A stretch of 64,000 bases of DNA. Origin: Oscillospiraceae bacterium (GTDB lineage Bacteria > Bacillota > Clostridia > Oscillospirales > Oscillospiraceae). Both the position numbers and the translations under genes were made by a program. The stretch is from contig JAGARK010000073.1 in NCBI GenBank assembly GCA_017622295.1, positions 1 through 64,000 of the forward strand, in the 5' to 3' direction. The stretch's first letter is position 1, and each line of letters opens with the position of its first letter. Below, piece after piece: positions 42,518 to 51,697 of the stretch. Under the pieces are notes generated by a model. That model was not told the origin of the DNA, searched no databases, and worked only from the letters and a program-made list of their open reading frames with translations.

Positions 42518-43597
42518 TCCGTTATTCTTTTCAAATTCCTGCATGAATTCCACCAGCTTCCGGACGCCTTCGATGGGCATGGCGTTGTAAATGCTGGCAC
42601 GCATGCCGCCGACGCTGCGGTGACCCTTCAGGTTCACAAAACCGGCAGCCTCCGCTTCCTTGACGAATTTGGCATCCAGGTCCTTGTCGCCGGTCACAAA
42701 GGGAACATTCATCAGAGAACGGTCCTTCTTTTCCACAGTGCCCCTGAACATCTTGCTCTGATCCAGAAAATCATAGAGGATCTTTGCCTTCCTCTCGTTG
42801 TATTCCTTCATGGCAGCAAGACCGCCCTGTTTTTTCAGCCATTTGAAGACCTTGCCGCAGACATAGATGCCGTAGGCGGGCGGGGTATTGTACATGGAGC
42901 CGTTGTCGGCATGGGTCTTATACTGGAGCATGGTGGGGGTGCCGGGGAGAACATCCTCGGATATCAGATCCTCCCGGATGATGACGATGACCACGCCGGC
43001 GGGACCGATGTTCTTCTGAGCGCCGCCGTAGATGATGCCGTATTTGCTGACGTCCACCGGTTCACTGAGGAAACAGCTGGAAACGTCTGCCACCAGGGTC
43101 TTGCCCTTGGTGTTGGGCAGATCCCAGAATTTGGTGCCGTAGATGGTATTGTTCTCACAGATGTAGACATAGTCCGCATCCTCGGAAATGGGCAGGTCGG
43201 AGCAATCCGGGATATAGGAGAAGGTTTTGTCCACAGAAGAGGCGATGGCGTTTGCCTTGCCGTATTTCTGAGCCTCCTGCCAGGCCCGCTTGGCCCACTG
43301 GCCGGTGATGATATAGTCTGCCACGCCGTTTTTCATCAGGTTCATGGGCACCATAGCAAACTGCTGGTGGGCGCCGCCCTGAAGAAACAGCACCTTATAG
43401 TTATCGGGAATGTTCATCAATTCCCGCAGATCGGCCTCAGCTTCATCGATGATGCGCTGGTAGGCCTTGGAGCGGTGGCTCATTTCCATGACGGACATGC
43501 CGGTGCCCTGATAGTCGAGCATCTCAGCGGCTGCTTCCTGCAATACCTCTTCCGGCAAAACCGCAGGACCTGCGGAAAAATTATATACTCTGGACAT
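42515..43597 (-). CDS. serC: Phosphoserine aminotransferase SerC
   Basis: A 360-residue PLP enzyme converting 3-phosphohydroxypyruvate to phosphoserine. It shows YNFSAGPAVLPEEVLQ at the N terminus, LFLQGGAHQQFAMVP and the PLP lysine in YGGAQKNIGPAGV, and GGMRASIYNAMP at the end. ATG 43597 has GAAGGAGG upstream. The TAA stop is formed by the end of repeat R2. Confidence 0.95.
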   Translation of the reverse strand: MSRVYNFSAGPAVLPEEVLQEAAAEMLDYQGTGMSVMEMSHRSKAYQRIIDEAEADLRELMNIPDNYKVLFLQGGAHQQFAMVPMNLMKNGVADYIITGQWAKRAWQEAQKYGKANAIASSVDKTFSYIPDCSDLPISEDADYVYICENNTIYGTKFWDLPNTKGKTLVADVSSCFLSEPVDVSKYGIIYGGAQKNIGPAGVVIVIIREDLISEDVLPGTPTMLQYKTHADNGSMYNTPPAYGIYVCGKVFKWLKKQGGLAAMKEYNERKAKILYDFLDQSKMFRGTVEKKDRSLMNVPFVTGDKDLDAKFVKEAEAAGFVNLKGHRSVGGMRASIYNAMPIEGVRKLVEFMQEFEKNNG

Positions 43598-43621
43598 CAA
43601 TATATCCTCCTTCACTCATTT

Positions 43622-43687
43622 CAAATTGCAGTAATGTTGCATTCAGCATTCTGCATTTCGGGCACCTGCCCGATAAACTGCAATTTA
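43622..43687. repeat. Miniature inverted repeat R4
   Basis: Ends CAAATTGCAG and CTGCAATTTA form a terminal inverted repeat. The interior (CATTCTGCATTTCGGGCACC) is the reverse complement of part of R5. It supplies the stop codon of the preceding mutase gene. Confidence 0.7.
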
Positions 43688-44884
43688 CTTTTTCAAGAAT
43701 TCCTCCATCAGCAAATATCCCCTGGGCTGGAAAATGCCGGTGGCGGCTGCTTCCTTTTCGTTATAACGGGCGATCTTGCGCAGCTGGCGGGTGCTGTCAT
43801 ACATAACATAGGGCACTGGGTCAGAGGTGTGGGTCCGGCAGCGGATGGGGGTGGGATGATCCGGCAGCACCAGCAGGCGGTAATCCTCGCCGGAGGCATC
43901 CATGGCCTCCTTCACCCGTTTGATCAGACGGCTGTCGAGATATTCAATGGACAAAATCTTGTGGTCAATACTGCCCTGGTGCCCCATCTCGTCAGGGCCT
44001 TCCACATGGATGTAAACAAAGTCATGGCTGTCTTCCAGCAGAGCCTTTACCGCAGCATCGGCCTTGCCCTCATAATTGGTCTCCAGGGAGCCCGTGGCGC
44101 CGGGGACATCGATGACCGTCATGCCCGCGCCCACGGCGATGCCCTTCAGAAGATCCACCGCGGAGATCATGGCGCCGGACAGGCCGGTCTTTTCCCGGAA
44201 GGAGCCCAGGCTGGGCTTGGTGCCTGCGCCCCAGAACCAGAGGGAGTTGGCCTTGTTCTTCCCCTCGGCCGCCCGCTGCAGGTTCAGAGGATGCTCATTC
44301 AGCACCTCAAAGCTCTTCTCCATCATATGACGGAACAGGTCGTTTTCGGGCAGGTATGCCCCGATTTTTTCGCCCAGATGGTCATGGGGCTGGGTCAGCT
44401 CCAGAATCTCACCGTTTTTCCAGATGGTGATATGGCGGTAGCTGGTGCCGGTGTAAAACCGGATCTCCTCCGAATTGAAGGCCTCCCGTACGGCGTCCAT
44501 CAGGATATCCGCGTCCTCAGTGGAAATTTCACCGGAGGAATGGTCCACAATTGTCTTTTCCGCATAGGGCTCCTCCTCTGTCACGGTGACGATGTTGCAG
44601 CGGAAAACCACGTCCGTATCCGTCATGGGAACGCCCACACTAAGCGCCTCCAGAGGAGATCTGCCGGAATAATTCTGCTCAGGGTCATAGCCCAGCACCG
44701 CCAGATTGGCCACATCGCTGCCGGGCTTCATGGAATCGGGCACCGTTTTTACCATGCCCAGAAGGCCCTTGCAGGCCAGCTCATCCATAGCAGGTGTTGC
44801 GGCGCACTCCAGAGGGGTTCTGCCGTTCAGAGCGGCCAGAGGTTCATCGGCCATGCCGTCGCCCAGGATCACAATATACTTCAT
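43685..44884 (-). CDS. Cofactor-independent phosphoglycerate mutase (ApgM type)
   Basis: A 399-residue alkaline-phosphatase-fold enzyme. The N-terminal metal site is YIVILGDGMADEP, SDVANLAVLGYDP follows with the catalytic Ser region, and metal ligands recur in HVEGPDEMGHQG and VLPDHPTP. The family includes archaeal-type phosphoglycerate mutases and a proposed homoserine kinase (the TIGR02535 type). With serC and serA downstream it probably supplies 3-phosphoglycerate, or makes a phospho-amino acid. ATG 44884 follows GGAGGC. Its TAA stop lies in repeat R4. Confidence 0.85.
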   Translation of the reverse strand: MKYIVILGDGMADEPLAALNGRTPLECAATPAMDELACKGLLGMVKTVPDSMKPGSDVANLAVLGYDPEQNYSGRSPLEALSVGVPMTDTDVVFRCNIVTVTEEEPYAEKTIVDHSSGEISTEDADILMDAVREAFNSEEIRFYTGTSYRHITIWKNGEILELTQPHDHLGEKIGAYLPENDLFRHMMEKSFEVLNEHPLNLQRAAEGKNKANSLWFWGAGTKPSLGSFREKTGLSGAMISAVDLLKGIAVGAGMTVIDVPGATGSLETNYEGKADAAVKALLEDSHDFVYIHVEGPDEMGHQGSIDHKILSIEYLDSRLIKRVKEAMDASGEDYRLLVLPDHPTPIRCRTHTSDPVPYVMYDSTRQLRKIARYNEKEAAATGIFQPRGYLLMEEFLKK

Positions 44885-45077
44885 AATTCCAGCCTCCAGT
44901 CTTCCGTGTAAGGACATTTGTGTTTCTAATCATGTTACCACTTTTCGCCGAAGATTACAATAGCGTGGGCAAATATTCTTGCCACCATTTTGTCTGAAAA
45001 AAATGGCCCCCCCGGCGGAAGATTTGACACTCCCGCTAATCTTGCACGATTAATATGAAATAATCGGGAAATCATGA

Positions 45078-45106
45078 TTGTTTTTCGACAGGTTTCGTGA
45101 TATAAT
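45078..45106 (+). promoter_or_regulatory. Promoter of the CotH-VTC-DUF4956 operon
   Basis: TTGTTT (45078-45083), 17-bp spacer, TATAAT (45101-45106). Confidence 0.7.
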
Positions 45107-45156
45107 GTGAGGTACTGACGTGTATCGATCAACCCCATGCGAAAGGAGCATACGGT

Positions 45157-48100
45157 GTGAAAAGGCTCAAAACATTTCTGGCGCTTCTTGCCTGCATCGT
45201 GCTGTTTGCCGGAGCGGTGGTTTTCTCTCTTTACTTCTCCCAGGAGGAAGAGACTGCCGAAAACGCCAATCCGATCATTTTAAGTGAAATCCTCGCCAGC
45301 AACATTACATATCCCGCCCCGGGCGGCAAGTATCTGGACTTTGTGGAGGTTCATAACACCACGGACTCTCCTCTGGACATTTCCGGCTACATGCTCTCCG
45401 ACGACGGTCAGTCCATCGGCTACACCTTCCCCAACGGAACCATTATTCAGGCCCATGGCTATATTGTATGCTGGTGTGACAAAGAAAGCGAATCCGGCAA
45501 CTACGCCGCCTTCGGCATCGCCAAGCGCGGCGGTGACATCGTCTGCCTGTACAACAGTGCAAATGTGATGGTGGATCGCTATGAGGTTCCCCGGACCAAT
45601 GATAATGTGCCTCTGATCCGCCTCGAAGATGGCTCCTGGACCACCGGCTCCCAGGCCACCCCCGGCTATGAGAACACCGACGCAGGCTACGAAGCCTGGC
45701 TGGCCTCCTCCGGCGGCGGCATCACCGGCGTGGTCATCAGCGAGATCATGTCCGGCAGCAACTACTCCATCATCGACGGTGAAGGCCACCAGAGCGACTG
45801 GATCGAACTGTGGAACCGCAGCGCCAATGCCGTAACCCTGGACGGCTGCTACCTGTCCGACGATCCCGGCGACCGGACCAAATGGACCATCGAGGATCTG
45901 ACCCTCCAAAGCGGCGAACGCATCGTCATCCGCTGCGCCGGCGCTGCCGCCACGGTCGGTGAAGCGGACTTTGCCCTGCCCCGCAGCGGCTGCACCGTAA
46001 TCCTCACCGGCTCCATGGGCAACACCATCGACCTGGTGGAGGTTCCCGAGCTGGGCAAGGACTGTGCCTGGGCCATGACCGATGACGAGACTTACACCGA
46101 AACAGCCCTGCCCACTCCCGGCTATGAAAACACCGACGCCGGCTACGCTGCCTGGCTCAGCGCCGTGGGCTATGTCGCTCCTGAAGTGGTCATCAGTGAA
46201 GTGGTGACCGCCAACCGCAGCACCATCACCAATGAAGCCGGCCGCCTGTGCGACTGGGTGGAGCTGTACAATCCCACTTCCTCCGCCGTTGAGCTGGAGC
46301 GGGTGTACCTGTCCAACGACCCTGCCGACCGCATGAAGTGGCCCATCCCCGCCACCACCCTGGAAGCCGGGGAACGGATGGTCATCTGCTGCTCCGGCAG
46401 CGGCGCTCCGGAGGGTGAGGCTGACTTCTCATTGAACCGGGACGGCATTACCCTGATCCTCTCCGGCGCCGTGGGCAATGTGATCGACCAGGTGGAAGTC
46501 CCCCGGATGGGTGAGGACCGTGCCTGGGCCCTTCAGTCCGACGGCACCTACGAAGAATCCCCATACCCCTCCCCCGGCTTTGCCAACACTGAGGACGGCT
46601 ACCAGGCCTTCCGGGCCACCCAGTACCCTGCCAGCGATCTGATCATCAGCGAGGTCATGCCCTCCAATTGCTCTTATCTGGTCCAGTCCGACGGCGAATA
46701 CTACGACTGGCTGGAGCTGAAGAACATCTCCGGCGCCTCTGTCGATCTGACACATTACGCCCTGTCCGATGATCCAGACAGCCCCGACAAATTCCGTCTG
46801 CCCGATGTGACTCTGGAAGCCGGTGAGACCATTGTGATCATCTGCTCCGGCTACACGGAGCTGACCGACAGCCGCTACACCCACGCCCCCTTCACCCTCA
46901 GCCGGGAAGAGAGCTGGGTCTACCTGAGCCACATCTCGGACAACAGCTGCTGCGACTATCTGCGCATCTACGATGTGCCCTATCAGCACAGCGTCGGCAG
47001 AGTAGACGGCGAAAACGGTACCTTCTACTTCACGACTCCAACCCCGGGTACCGAAAACGGATCCGGGGTTGCCTTTATCTCTGAGACTCCCATCGTGGAA
47101 ACCGCCGACGGCGTCTTCAACGACGTCGGGAGCATCACCGTTACCCTCAACGGTGAAGGCCCCCTGTACTACACCACTGACGGCAGTGTTCCCACCAGCA
47201 GCTCTCAGCGCTACACCTCCCCCATCGTCCTGGATTCCACCACGGTCATCCGGGTGGTAAGCCTGGAGGAGGGCAAGCTCCCCAGCGATGTGGTCACCGC
47301 CTCCTACATCATCAACGAGAACCACACCCTGCCGGTGATCAGCATCAGCGCCGATCCCGACGAGCTCTTCGGCTCCACCGGCATCTATACCCAGTACCGG
47401 GCCGACCGGGAGATCCAGTGCAATCTGAAGCTCTTTGAAGATGGGGAGGGCTTCACCATCGACTGCGGCCTGAAGCTCTACGGCCACACCGGCCTGATCA
47501 ATCCCAAGAAGAGCTTCAAGGTCAATTTCCGTGGCCGCTACGGCGCCAGCACCCTCAACTACCCCGTCTGGGGCGACGAGGGCCCCTATGTCTACGATTC
47601 CCTGTGCATCCGGGCCGGTCAGGACTATCCCAAGTCCATTTTCCGCGACGAGCTGTTCACTTCCCTGTGCCGGGAATTCAGCGACAAGGCTCTGGCCCAG
47701 CGGGATAAATTCTGCATCCTCTACGTCAATGGCGAGTACTTTGGCATCTACTGCATGAAGGAAGCCTGGACAGAACTGATGTACGCCCAGAACATGGGCG
47801 GCTCCCCCGAAAATGTGGAGATCATCCAGGCCCCCGTGGGCATGGACAGCGAGATCTACGCCCTGAACAAATACTGCCGCACCCATGACCAAAAAACCGA
47901 TGAGTACTACAACTATCTGGACTCCCAGATCGATCTGGACAGCCTCATCGACTGGATGATCATGGAGGGCTACTGCACCAATTCCGACGTGCAGCAGAAC
48001 CTGCGCTACTTCCGCAGCACCGACACGGGCTACAAGTGGCAGTACGCTTTCTACGACCTGGACTGGACCTTCAACTATCACACCACCTTCCGGCATATCT

Positions 48101-48447
48101 TCTCCTCCGACCAGACCTGGCAGCACATGACCATTACCAAGAATCTGATCAAGAACCCCATCTTCCGGGACAAGTTCCTGACCCGGCTGGCAGAGGCCAT
48201 GGAGACCACCCTGAGCAATGAGAACGTCATCGCCCGGATCGAGTACTACGAAAACCTGCTGGATCCCGAGGTGGAGCGGGAACGCAACCGCTGGAGCAGC
48301 ACCTATGAAGCCTGGAAACGGGAAGTCCAGGCTCTGAAGGACTTTGTTCTGGAAGAGAATCATATCAATTACATTCCCGACAAGCTGAAGATGTACATCG
48401 GCCTGACAAATGCCGAGGCGCAAAAATATTTCTCGAGGTGGGACTGA
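45157..48447 (+). CDS. CotH kinase-like protein with four lamin-tail domains
   Basis: A 1096-residue secreted or membrane-anchored protein starting at GTG (GAAAGGAG upstream): one N-terminal helix, four lamin-tail (LTD) domains (e.g. IILSEILASNITYPAPGGKY, VVISEIMSGSNYSIIDGEGH), a chitobiase-like domain (PLYYTTDGSVPTSSSQRYTS) and a C-terminal CotH domain (KSFKVNFRGRYGAS, RDKFCILYVNGEYFGIYCMK, YKWQYAFYDLDWTF). CotH proteins are atypical kinases of surface proteins. It opens a conserved trio with the VTC and DUF4956 genes and overlaps the VTC start. Confidence 0.88.
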   Translation: MKRLKTFLALLACIVLFAGAVVFSLYFSQEEETAENANPIILSEILASNITYPAPGGKYLDFVEVHNTTDSPLDISGYMLSDDGQSIGYTFPNGTIIQAHGYIVCWCDKESESGNYAAFGIAKRGGDIVCLYNSANVMVDRYEVPRTNDNVPLIRLEDGSWTTGSQATPGYENTDAGYEAWLASSGGGITGVVISEIMSGSNYSIIDGEGHQSDWIELWNRSANAVTLDGCYLSDDPGDRTKWTIEDLTLQSGERIVIRCAGAAATVGEADFALPRSGCTVILTGSMGNTIDLVEVPELGKDCAWAMTDDETYTETALPTPGYENTDAGYAAWLSAVGYVAPEVVISEVVTANRSTITNEAGRLCDWVELYNPTSSAVELERVYLSNDPADRMKWPIPATTLEAGERMVICCSGSGAPEGEADFSLNRDGITLILSGAVGNVIDQVEVPRMGEDRAWALQSDGTYEESPYPSPGFANTEDGYQAFRATQYPASDLIISEVMPSNCSYLVQSDGEYYDWLELKNISGASVDLTHYALSDDPDSPDKFRLPDVTLEAGETIVIICSGYTELTDSRYTHAPFTLSREESWVYLSHISDNSCCDYLRIYDVPYQHSVGRVDGENGTFYFTTPTPGTENGSGVAFISETPIVETADGVFNDVGSITVTLNGEGPLYYTTDGSVPTSSSQRYTSPIVLDSTTVIRVVSLEEGKLPSDVVTASYIINENHTLPVISISADPDELFGSTGIYTQYRADREIQCNLKLFEDGEGFTIDCGLKLYGHTGLINPKKSFKVNFRGRYGASTLNYPVWGDEGPYVYDSLCIRAGQDYPKSIFRDELFTSLCREFSDKALAQRDKFCILYVNGEYFGIYCMKEAWTELMYAQNMGGSPENVEIIQAPVGMDSEIYALNKYCRTHDQKTDEYYNYLDSQIDLDSLIDWMIMEGYCTNSDVQQNLRYFRSTDTGYKWQYAFYDLDWTFNYHTTFRHIFSSDQTWQHMTITKNLIKNPIFRDKFLTRLAEAMETTLSNENVIARIEYYENLLDPEVERERNRWSSTYEAWKREVQALKDFVLEENHINYIPDKLKMYIGLTNAEAQKYFSRWD

Positions 48448-49130
48448 TGGACAGAGGATACCGCAACGAACTGAAATACCTGATCTCCCGCACCGACGCG
48501 GAGCTGCTGAAGCTGCGGCTGAAGGGCATCATGCTCCCGGACCCCCACGCGGGCCCCTCCGGCAAATACATCATCCGAAGCCTCTACTTCGATGACTTCG
48601 CCGGCACCGCCTACTATGAAAAACTGGACGGCATCGCCGAGCGCACCAAGTACCGGATCCGGTTTTACAACTATGACCCCTCCAGCATCAAGCTGGAGCG
48701 CAAGGAAAAGATCGGCTGCCTGACCCGCAAGACCGCCCAGACCATCACCAAGGCCGACGCCCGCACCCTGGAGTTTGCCCTGGCCAGCCGCTGTCCCGAC
48801 AATCCCGAGGGACTGACAGAGGAGCTGCGGCTGGGGATGCTTACCCGGGGTCTGCGGCCGAAGATCCTGGTGGACTACGACCGGACTCCCTTCATCTGCC
48901 ACGACGGCAACACCCGCATCACCATCGACGAGAATCTGCGGACCCGTCCCTACATCGCCCACCTGTTCGCGTCGCCCCGGGCCATGACCCCGGTGCTGGA
49001 GCCCAACCAGGTGATCCTGGAAGTGAAATTCGACGATTACCTGCCCGGCTACCTCCGGGACGCCCTGGCGGACATTCCCAAAGCCCCTATGGCCATCTCC
49101 AAATTCGCTTTTTGCATGAGCTATTTATAA
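48447..49130 (+). CDS. VTC-domain polyphosphate polymerase-like protein
   Basis: A 227-residue VTC tunnel-fold protein. Basic residues that line the polyphosphate tunnel are seen in YRNELKYLI, IRSLYFDD, YRIRFYN, KLERKEK and EVKFDDYLP. It probably makes or binds polyphosphate on the inner face of the membrane. The ATG overlaps the CotH stop by one base (TGATG), so expression is coupled. Confidence 0.88.
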   Translation: MDRGYRNELKYLISRTDAELLKLRLKGIMLPDPHAGPSGKYIIRSLYFDDFAGTAYYEKLDGIAERTKYRIRFYNYDPSSIKLERKEKIGCLTRKTAQTITKADARTLEFALASRCPDNPEGLTEELRLGMLTRGLRPKILVDYDRTPFICHDGNTRITIDENLRTRPYIAHLFASPRAMTPVLEPNQVILEVKFDDYLPGYLRDALADIPKAPMAISKFAFCMSYL

Positions 49131-49148
49131 TCGAAAGGATAGATTCCA

Positions 49149-49817
49149 ATGATCAATTTTGCTGATATCGTCAAGGGAAAATTCCTTGAGGAATTCTCCG
49201 CCATCTCCATGAGCGACGCGCTGGTGGCCATCGCCCTGTCCTTCGCCCTGAGCCTGTTCATCGTGTTCATCTACCGCGTCACCTACGCAGGCGTCAATTA
49301 CAGCCGCAATTTCACCGGCTGCATGATGATGCTGTCCATGGTCACCACGCTGGTAATCCTGGTCATCTCCTCCAACATGGTGCTGTCTCTGGGCATGGTC
49401 GGCGCATTGTCCATCGTCCGTTTCCGCACCGCCGTGAAGGAGCCCACCGACACCGCCTTCCTGTTCTGGGCCATCGCCACGGGCATCATCTGCGGCGCGG
49501 GCTATGTGACCATCGCCATTCTGGCAACGCTTCTGATGGGCCTGCTGTTCGTGCTGGTTCACGCCATGTCCGGCAAGCAGAAATACGGCAGCTACATGAT
49601 CGTAGTCCGCTGCGACAGCGACAGCCCCATCGAGAGCAAGCTCTCCGGCATTTCCGGCTACCGCCTGAAGAACAAGACCATGACCTCCGGCTACACCGAG
49701 CTGGTGGCCGAGGTCAAGCTGACCGACGCTGCGGTGCAGCATATGGATTCCCTCCGGGAGATCCCCGGCGTCAAGGAAATCAGCGTTATGAGCTCCGTTG
49801 GCGGCAGCGTTCTGTAA
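49149..49817 (+). CDS. DUF4956 membrane protein
   Basis: A 222-residue protein with about four membrane helices (residues ~20-140) and a cytoplasmic C-terminal ferredoxin-like domain (GSYMIVVRCDSDSPIESKLS). The segment SLGMVGALSIVRFRTAVKEP is the family hallmark. DUF4956, VTC and CotH genes recur together in Gram-positive bacteria; this protein may be the membrane channel or anchor. It lies 18 bases after the VTC gene. Confidence 0.88.
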   Translation: MINFADIVKGKFLEEFSAISMSDALVAIALSFALSLFIVFIYRVTYAGVNYSRNFTGCMMMLSMVTTLVILVISSNMVLSLGMVGALSIVRFRTAVKEPTDTAFLFWAIATGIICGAGYVTIAILATLLMGLLFVLVHAMSGKQKYGSYMIVVRCDSDSPIESKLSGISGYRLKNKTMTSGYTELVAEVKLTDAAVQHMDSLREIPGVKEISVMSSVGGSVL

Positions 49818-49826
49818 CAAACCGCA

Positions 49827-49860
49827 AAAATCCCGAATGCAGTTGCATTCGGGATTTTTT
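49827..49860 (+). terminator. Terminator of the CotH-VTC-DUF4956 operon
   Basis: AAAATCCCGAATGC pairs with GCATTCGGGATTTT around AGTT, followed by TT. Confidence 0.85.
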
Positions 49861-49926
49861 ACGGGCCAAACCGGGCCGCCTTTGCAGGCAGCCCGTCTGT
49901 TGATTCAGATCAGATCAATTTGATCT

Positions 49927-51267
49927 TTAAGCTTCTTCATGGATACCCATGTTCTTGGGCAGAACCAGGTCCAGAACGATGGCAACGACGAAGATAACGG
50001 CAACGACGTTTGCAGAGAAGATGTCCTGAACCATCTTGGGGAAGATGCCCCAAATTGCAACCTCGGAAGCGGCAGTGGTGCCGACACCGATGGCCAGGGA
50101 CAGGGAGGCGATGGTGGTGTTTCTCTGAGTGAAGCCCGCACGGGACAGCATCTCGAAGCCGGCGACACAGATGTTGCCGAACATCATGACGGTACAGCCG
50201 CCCAGGACGCAGTCAGGCAGAGAAGCGAAGAAGTTGGCAATGGGAGGCAGCAGGCCGCACAGAACCATGATGGCAGCACCGGTCATGATGGTGAAGCGGT
50301 TGACAACCTTGGTCATGGCGATCAGGCCGACGTTCTGAGAGAAGGAGGTAACGGGAGGAGTGGAGAACAGAGAGGAAATGAAGGAGCCGAAGCCGTCGAT
50401 GGCCAGGGAGCCGGAGATTTCCTTCTCAGTGATGTCGCGGTTCAGGCCGCCGTTGCACAGAGCGGTGGTGTCACCAATGGTCTCTGCAGCGGAAACCAGA
50501 TAGATCATAACGGTAGCAATGATGGCGCCCATGTTGAACTCGGGCTTGATGGGCATGATGTGGGGCAGGGAGAAGAAGCCGTCAGCCAGGATGGTGGACA
50601 GGTCGACCTTGCCGAAGAAGATGGAAACGATGTAACCAACGATCATACCGATCAGAACGGAGATCTGCTTCAGATAGCCCTTTGCCATGGCGTTCCAGCC
50701 CAGGCAGGTAGCCAGGGTGATGGTGGCGATCAGCAGATTCTGCCAGGAACCGAAGTCCTCGTTGTAGCCGCCGCCGAAGGAACGGACGCCGACGGTGAAC
50801 AGGGACAGGCCGATACCGGTGACAACGCAGCCGGCAACGATGGGGGTGATGAGCTTACGCCAATACTTGGCGGACAGGCCCAGACAGCCTTCGACGATAC
50901 CGCCGATCATGACAGCGCCCACAACGGCACCATAGCCGTAGGAAGCGCCCACAGAGGACAGGACAGCAACAAAGGTGAAGGAAACGCCCATGACGACGGG
51001 CAGGCCGGAGCCGATCTTCCAGATGGGATACAGCTGGATGAAGGTGGCGATACCGGCAGCGATCATCGCGTTCTGCAGCAGGATGGCCAGAGTAGCGTTA
51101 TCCAGGCCGGAGGCAGCGGCGATGATGGTGATGGGAGACAAGTTGGCAACAAACATTGCCAGGATGTGCTGCAGACCGAAGGGAATGGCCTTACCCAGGG
51201 GCACGCGGCCCTCGAGTTTGAAGACATTCTCAACGGAAGCAGGCTGCTTGGTAGCATTCTTGCTCAT
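49927..51267 (-). CDS. Uracil/xanthine permease family transporter (NCS2)
   Basis: A 446-residue transporter with fourteen predicted helices. It shows the helix-1 histidine in FGLQHILAMF, the helix-8 segment SAAETIGDTTA with its conserved Glu and the helix-10 segment TPPVTSFSQNVGLIAMT, all NCS2 hallmarks. With guanine deaminase divergent and xanthine dehydrogenase in the window, a purine (xanthine/guanine/urate) substrate is likelier than uracil. ATG 51267 follows AAAGGAG. Codon use is strongly biased, suggesting high expression. Confidence 0.9.
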   Translation of the reverse strand: MSKNATKQPASVENVFKLEGRVPLGKAIPFGLQHILAMFVANLSPITIIAAASGLDNATLAILLQNAMIAAGIATFIQLYPIWKIGSGLPVVMGVSFTFVAVLSSVGASYGYGAVVGAVMIGGIVEGCLGLSAKYWRKLITPIVAGCVVTGIGLSLFTVGVRSFGGGYNEDFGSWQNLLIATITLATCLGWNAMAKGYLKQISVLIGMIVGYIVSIFFGKVDLSTILADGFFSLPHIMPIKPEFNMGAIIATVMIYLVSAAETIGDTTALCNGGLNRDITEKEISGSLAIDGFGSFISSLFSTPPVTSFSQNVGLIAMTKVVNRFTIMTGAAIMVLCGLLPPIANFFASLPDCVLGGCTVMMFGNICVAGFEMLSRAGFTQRNTTIASLSLAIGVGTTAASEVAIWGIFPKMVQDIFSANVVAVIFVVAIVLDLVLPKNMGIHEEA

Positions 51268-51339
51268 GTGTGAATTCTCCTTTTCGTTTGATTTTGGTCG
51301 TCGGGCGCTTTGGCAGGCCAAAACAGTCCGGCAATGAAT

Positions 51340-51368
51340 ATTATACTGAAGCGTTCACAGTTTTGCAA
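51340..51368 (-). promoter_or_regulatory. Purine permease promoter
   Basis: TTGCAA (51368-51363), 17-bp spacer, TATAAT (51345-51340) on the minus strand. The 65-base leader has no purine-riboswitch pattern. Confidence 0.7.
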
Positions 51369-51476
51369 TATCTCCAGGCAACATCCGTGGAAATTATTGT
51401 CATAACCGATTTCTGCCTGTTCCTGAAATTGGTCATCTTGCCCTGTTTCAAATGTGATTTTTCTACACTATCGCCC
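51369..51476. other. Centre of the divergent permease/guanine deaminase region
   Basis: The gap between the two start codons spans 51268-51697. It holds one promoter for each gene and an operator-like repeat before guanine deaminase; this middle part shows no gene or RNA. Confidence 0.5.
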
Positions 51477-51505
51477 TTGCATTCGATAAAAAAATATGGT
51501 ATCTT
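51477..51505 (+). promoter_or_regulatory. Guanine deaminase promoter
   Basis: TTGCAT (51477-51482), 17-bp spacer, TATCTT (51500-51505); start near 51512. Confidence 0.5.
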
Positions 51506-51641
51506 AATATTGTGTGATTTCGACCATTTATGAACGAAATATATAAATGGCCGGGACCGTTCTCAGTTTTTCCTCAGCCCGTATATAGGCTGCCGAAAGT
51601 ATTCGAACCCAAAGCAGGAATTGGATGCTCTTTTTCATGCA

Positions 51642-51674
51642 TTTGTTCCCAAATCCCTAAAATTTGTTCCCAAA
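51642..51674 (+). promoter_or_regulatory. Direct repeats of TTTGTTCCCAAA before guanine deaminase
   Basis: TTTGTTCCCAAA occurs at 51642-51653 and 51663-51674, 21 bp apart, 24-56 bases before the start codon. A partial copy (GAACCCAAA) lies near 51605. This could be a repressor site or an RNA-binding site in the leader. Confidence 0.45.
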
Positions 51675-51697
51675 ACCTGAAAGGAGCCACGCAAACT

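Noticed and set aside
51268..51697. Purine or xanthine riboswitch before the permease or guanine deaminase
   Set aside because: I could not find the paired elements or conserved loops of the known purine-type riboswitches on either strand.
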